15,684 nucleotides of DNA from Candidatus Roizmanbacteria bacterium. Lineage in GTDB: Bacteria > Patescibacteriota > Microgenomatia > UBA1406 > GWC2-37-13. Shown one piece after another: positions 13,816 through 15,684 of the stretch. The first letter of the stretch is position 1, and each line of letters opens with the position of its first letter. The notes beneath the pieces are model-generated. The model was given only the letters and a program-made list of their open reading frames with translations. It was not told where the DNA came from and did not search any database. The stretch lies in the NCBI GenBank assembly GCA_027002315.1, contig JALWZV010000050.1, forward strand, positions 1 to 15,684. The letters are read 5' to 3'. Made by a program: the position numbers and the translations under genes.

Positions 13816-13821
13816 ATTATA
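13816..13821 (-). promoter_or_regulatory. -10 box of the M32 carboxypeptidase
   Basis: TATAAT on the minus strand lies 9 nt before the ATG at 13806, giving a leader of at most a few bases. No -35 consensus is visible. No Shine-Dalgarno sequence is present. Confidence 0.5.
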
Positions 13822-14013
13822 ATGGATAGAGTTTAAAAAAGAATAACGAACAACGAATGAAAAATGAAGATCAACGATTGAAGATTGAAGAATGATGAAT
13901 GAAGATAAAATTTCTAATTTCTAATGACCTAATTAATCTAATTACTAAACAAGTCCCAATTTTCAATGTTCCAAACCTACAAAAATGAAAAATGCAAAAT
14001 GAAAAATTAAAAA
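13822..14013. other. Low-complexity AT-rich noncoding stretch
   Basis: This stretch has no ORF or RNA gene. It is built from reiterated words such as GAATGAAAAATGAAG, GATTGAAGA, TTTCTAATTTCTAAT and AAAATGAAAAATGCAAAATG. CTAATTAATCTAATT (13929-13943) recurs in inverted form at 14359-14373, so this and the later flank bracket repeat copy D. Similar AT-rich filler appears inside copy D and, in miniature, inside pth. Confidence 0.7.
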
Positions 14014-14259
14014 TGGCAATCCCCACCTGCCAAAACCTGGCACTGGCGGGCAGGCAAAATTAAAAATTTTTAATTTTGAACTGCCTGTTCCGTTTTCGGG
14101 ATAATTTTACATTTTTAACTTTTAATTTTTAATTTAACCAAAATCTAACCTAACAAAGATTGATTTTGTTTTCACACAGGCGGAGATCACTTCGTCACTC
14201 ACCGAGTCTGACTCGGTTCGGTTCGCTCCCTACCTGCGGTAGGCAGGCTCGCAATAACG
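14014..14259 (-). repeat. MITE-like element, degenerate copy D (about 246 bp)
   Basis: The right end CTCGCAATAACG (14248-14259) is the element terminus with one change. The arm holds palindromes ACCGAGTC-T-GACTCGGT and TACCTGCGGTAGG, and the core start is seen inverted (AACAAAG, ATTTTGTTTTCACACAGGCG) at about 14150-14186. The opposite side begins TGGCAATCCCC (14014-14024), so the outer terminus is lost. Extra AT-rich filler and a CCTGCC-containing palindrome have enlarged the interior. The remaining 14260-14410 holds only AT-rich words and no gene. Confidence 0.65.
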
Positions 14260-14410
14260 TGCTATATGCTATATACGAAATACTAAATACTAAACATCAA
14301 ACGATTTAAATATTAGATATAATTCTATCTAGTATTGCTTTTGAACAATGAAATTAGGAATTAGATTAATTAGAAATTTATCTGCCGATGAGGCAGATTA
14401 GTAACTTTTT

Positions 14411-15055
14411 ATGTCTACACTTGTTGGTATTGACGAGGTTGGAAGAGGATCACTAGCTGGTGATATGTACATCGGCGTGTGCTTGATTGACGAAAGCTCA
14501 ACACTATTCCCTATCTTCTCAAAGTTTAAAATCGGAAAGAATTTAAATTTACTACTGGATAAAAAGAAAAAAGTATATGTAAGGGATAGTAAAAAACTCA
14601 CCTCCAAACAACGAGAAAGGGCGATGCTGTTCTTAAGGGATAAAGTCTCGTATGGAGTGGTAAAAATCTCTGTACTTAAAATAGAAAAAGATGGACTATC
14701 AAGGGCATTCAAGGATGGTGTTAAAAAGATTTTAGAATGGGTAAGAGAACGCTCCCAACCCAAACAAACAAAGGTATTTGTGGATGGAATTACAACTTTA
14801 GATGATACAAAAAAGCTATCTGTGCAGTTTATAAAAAAAGCTGACAACTCCATTCCCATAGTAGCCGCAGCCTCAATCTTTGCTAAGGTAACACGCGATA
14901 GCTATATGAAAAAGCTGCATCTAAATTTCCCAATGTATAACTGGAAAAATAATGTTGGTTATGGAACGAAAGAGCACATCGAGGCGATTAAAAAATACGG
15001 AGTAACAAAATACCACAGAATGTCATTTTTAAAGAAGATTTTGAAGTTGCACTAA
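14411..15055 (+). CDS. rnhB: Ribonuclease HII
   Basis: RNase HII cuts the RNA strand of RNA-DNA hybrids and starts removal of single ribonucleotides from DNA. The four acidic active-site residues are visible: D8 and E9 in GIDEVGRGSLAG, D125 in VFVDG, and D163 in AAASIFAKVTRDSYM. Other family segments are RDSKKLTSKQRE (58-69) and YGTKEHIEAIKKYGVTKYHRMSF (184-206). The 214 residues are complete, with an extra Lys-rich stretch at about 33-55 before the RDSK motif, longer than in Escherichia coli. The ATG at 14411 places the catalytic strand at the N-terminus as usual. No strong promoter is seen in the AT-rich upstream region. Confidence 0.95.
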   Translation: MSTLVGIDEVGRGSLAGDMYIGVCLIDESSTLFPIFSKFKIGKNLNLLLDKKKKVYVRDSKKLTSKQRERAMLFLRDKVSYGVVKISVLKIEKDGLSRAFKDGVKKILEWVRERSQPKQTKVFVDGITTLDDTKKLSVQFIKKADNSIPIVAAASIFAKVTRDSYMKKLHLNFPMYNWKNNVGYGTKEHIEAIKKYGVTKYHRMSFLKKILKLH

Positions 15056-15075
15056 AAATCAGAACTTACTATTAT
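15047..15075 (+). promoter_or_regulatory. Likely leaderless promoter of the dockerin-like gene
   Basis: TTGCAC (15047-15052), a 17-nt spacer and TATTAT (15070-15075) form a reasonable promoter, overlapping the end of rnhB. The ATG at 15082 follows the -10 box by 6 nt. There is no Shine-Dalgarno sequence. Confidence 0.45.
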
Positions 15076-15081
15076 ATCAAT

Positions 15082-15396
15082 ATGAAAACTGTTGGAATAT
15101 TTTTATCAATATTTATATTTACCTTTATTATTTTTTATCTAATAGTTATAAAATTTATATTAAGTCCCAAACAAAACACCAATCACATTAACTCAACCTC
15201 ACAATCTCACTATAATAAACTCGACATAAACAGAGATGGAAAGGTAAATTACACCGACGTACAAATTATTAATAACTCCGTTGGGTGTAAATCCATAGAT
15301 CCTTGCTGGCATAAGGTTGTTGGGAAAACGTTGGATGGAGATAACCCAATTTATAACTCCGATCTTGATTTAAATAATAAACTACACACGGGCTAA
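15082..15396 (+). CDS. Membrane-anchored dockerin-like protein, truncated by IS200-like element
   Basis: Residues 4-27 form one hydrophobic span, followed by a short polar linker. Residues 48-59 (DINRDGKVNYTD) are a dockerin type I calcium loop with D48, N50, D52, N56 and D59, followed by the helix VQIINNSV and a C69/C75 pair in GCKSIDPCW. A second loop begins at D94 (DLDLNN) but stops after K-L-H-T-G. The stop codon TAA (15394-15396) lies in the loop of the terminal hairpin of the neighbouring IS200-like element. Dockerin domains normally have two such loops with helices, so the C-terminus is lost. The remnant may still be made. No cohesin partner is in the window. Confidence 0.75.
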   Translation: MKTVGIFLSIFIFTFIIFYLIVIKFILSPKQNTNHINSTSQSHYNKLDINRDGKVNYTDVQIINNSVGCKSIDPCWHKVVGKTLDGDNPIYNSDLDLNNKLHTG

Positions 15397-15404
15397 AGCC
15401 CGTG
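15387..15404. terminator. Terminal hairpin of IS200-like element, terminator-like on plus strand
   Basis: CACGGGC (15387-15393), loop TAAA, GCCCGTG (15398-15404), then GTTTTT. Subterminal hairpins at this position, just past the tnpA stop, are the transposase recognition structure of IS200/IS605 elements. With the T-run it may also terminate the truncated dockerin-like gene. Its loop provides that gene's stop codon. Confidence 0.65.
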
Positions 15405-15408
15405 GTTT

Positions 15409-15684
15409 TTATACTTCCTCCTGTGGCATAATTTCTTTGTTTTCTTTGATATATGTTTTTATAACTTCATAGTTAACTTTACCTACTGTCTCGGCAAAAT
15501 AGCCATCTGCCCAAAAACTCTTTCCCCATAAGAATTCTTTTATCTCGGGGAATTCTTTCCTTAGTTTCTTACTACTTCCTCCCTTTAGATATCTTACTGC
15601 CTCTGATATGCTTATGTTTGCCTGAAGCTGAACTATCATGTGTATGTGATCTTTCATAACTTTAAGTTCTTCTATCCACCATCT
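15409..15684 (-). CDS. tnpA: IS200/IS605-type Y1 transposase TnpA, partial (N-terminus outside window)
   Basis: The frame stays open to the window edge, adding R-W-W-I-E-E-L-K-V before the first internal ATG at 15657, and continues with MKDHIHMIV, matching the family's LEVMPDHIHLLV. HIH is the HUH metal site. Other family segments are SEAVRYLKGGSSKKLRKEFPE, then LWGKSFWADGYFAETVG, and VIKTYIKEN, which carries the likely nucleophile Tyr. These enzymes move a single strand of DNA by a tyrosine-DNA intermediate. The stop at 15409 is 5 bp from the terminal hairpin. The ATG at 15657 would delete the first part of the catalytic domain and is not the true start. Confidence 0.9.
   Translation of the reverse strand, partial: RWWIEELKVMKDHIHMIVQLQANISISEAVRYLKGGSSKKLRKEFPEIKEFLWGKSFWADGYFAETVGKVNYEVIKTYIKENKEIMPQEEV

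Noticed and set aside
14398..14859. Minus-strand 153-residue frame
   Set aside because: It is a shadow of rnhB, whose active-site residues are all intact on the plus strand.

Overview
This AT-rich window is densely coded and uses the standard bacterial code: TGA is a true stop, as the ATGA overlaps at 8313-8316 and 9896-9899 show. It looks like a Candidate Phyla Radiation (Patescibacteria) genome, most likely Microgenomates. That placement is inference. It rests on a short Pth of the CPR type, a 96-residue protein of a type I associate with CPR genomes, small signal-peptide and single-membrane-span proteins with Thr/Pro-rich linkers, a dockerin-like anchored protein, and many dispersed palindromic repeats. 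No marker gene here fixes the phylum.

Layout. (1) 1-1227 is a tRNA and repeat region: tRNA-Leu(TAA), tRNA-Pro(TGG) and tRNA-His(GTG), three extra copies of the first 18 nt of tRNA-Pro joined to an unrelated hairpin unit, a roughly 180-bp palindromic element, and a duplicated tRNA-His 3' end. (2) 1228-3574 holds pth converging on an unrecognised 601-residue protein. (3) 3699-6989 holds three co-directional glycosyltransferases (GT4-like, GT2, GT4-like), probably for surface polysaccharide or glycolipid. (4) 7099-11531 on the minus strand is a tight five-gene operon: a secreted coiled-coil protein, a small membrane protein, a membrane-anchored Ig-like protein, a GH13_18-type sugar phosphorylase, and a membrane-anchored Pro/Thr-rich protein with a conserved C-terminal domain. 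(5) 11532-12014 is repeat-rich and leads into the 96-residue gene, which converges on an M32 carboxypeptidase. (6) 13807-14410 is low-complexity DNA and another repeat copy. (7) RNase HII, a truncated dockerin-like membrane protein, and the 3' end of an IS200-like tnpA close the window.

Regulation. Six genes have a TATAAT-like box only 5-9 nt before the ATG, which points to leaderless transcripts. The best is the envelope-operon promoter: TTGACA, 18 nt, TATCAT, 7 nt, ATG. A different arrangement precedes the 601-residue gene, where an extended -10 box sits inside a perfect 13-bp-arm palindrome that reaches into the start codon.

The most unusual material is the tRNA-derived repeat set in the first kilobase, the modular MITE-like family (two full and two partial copies), and the phosphorylase translationally coupled between two membrane-anchored proteins.
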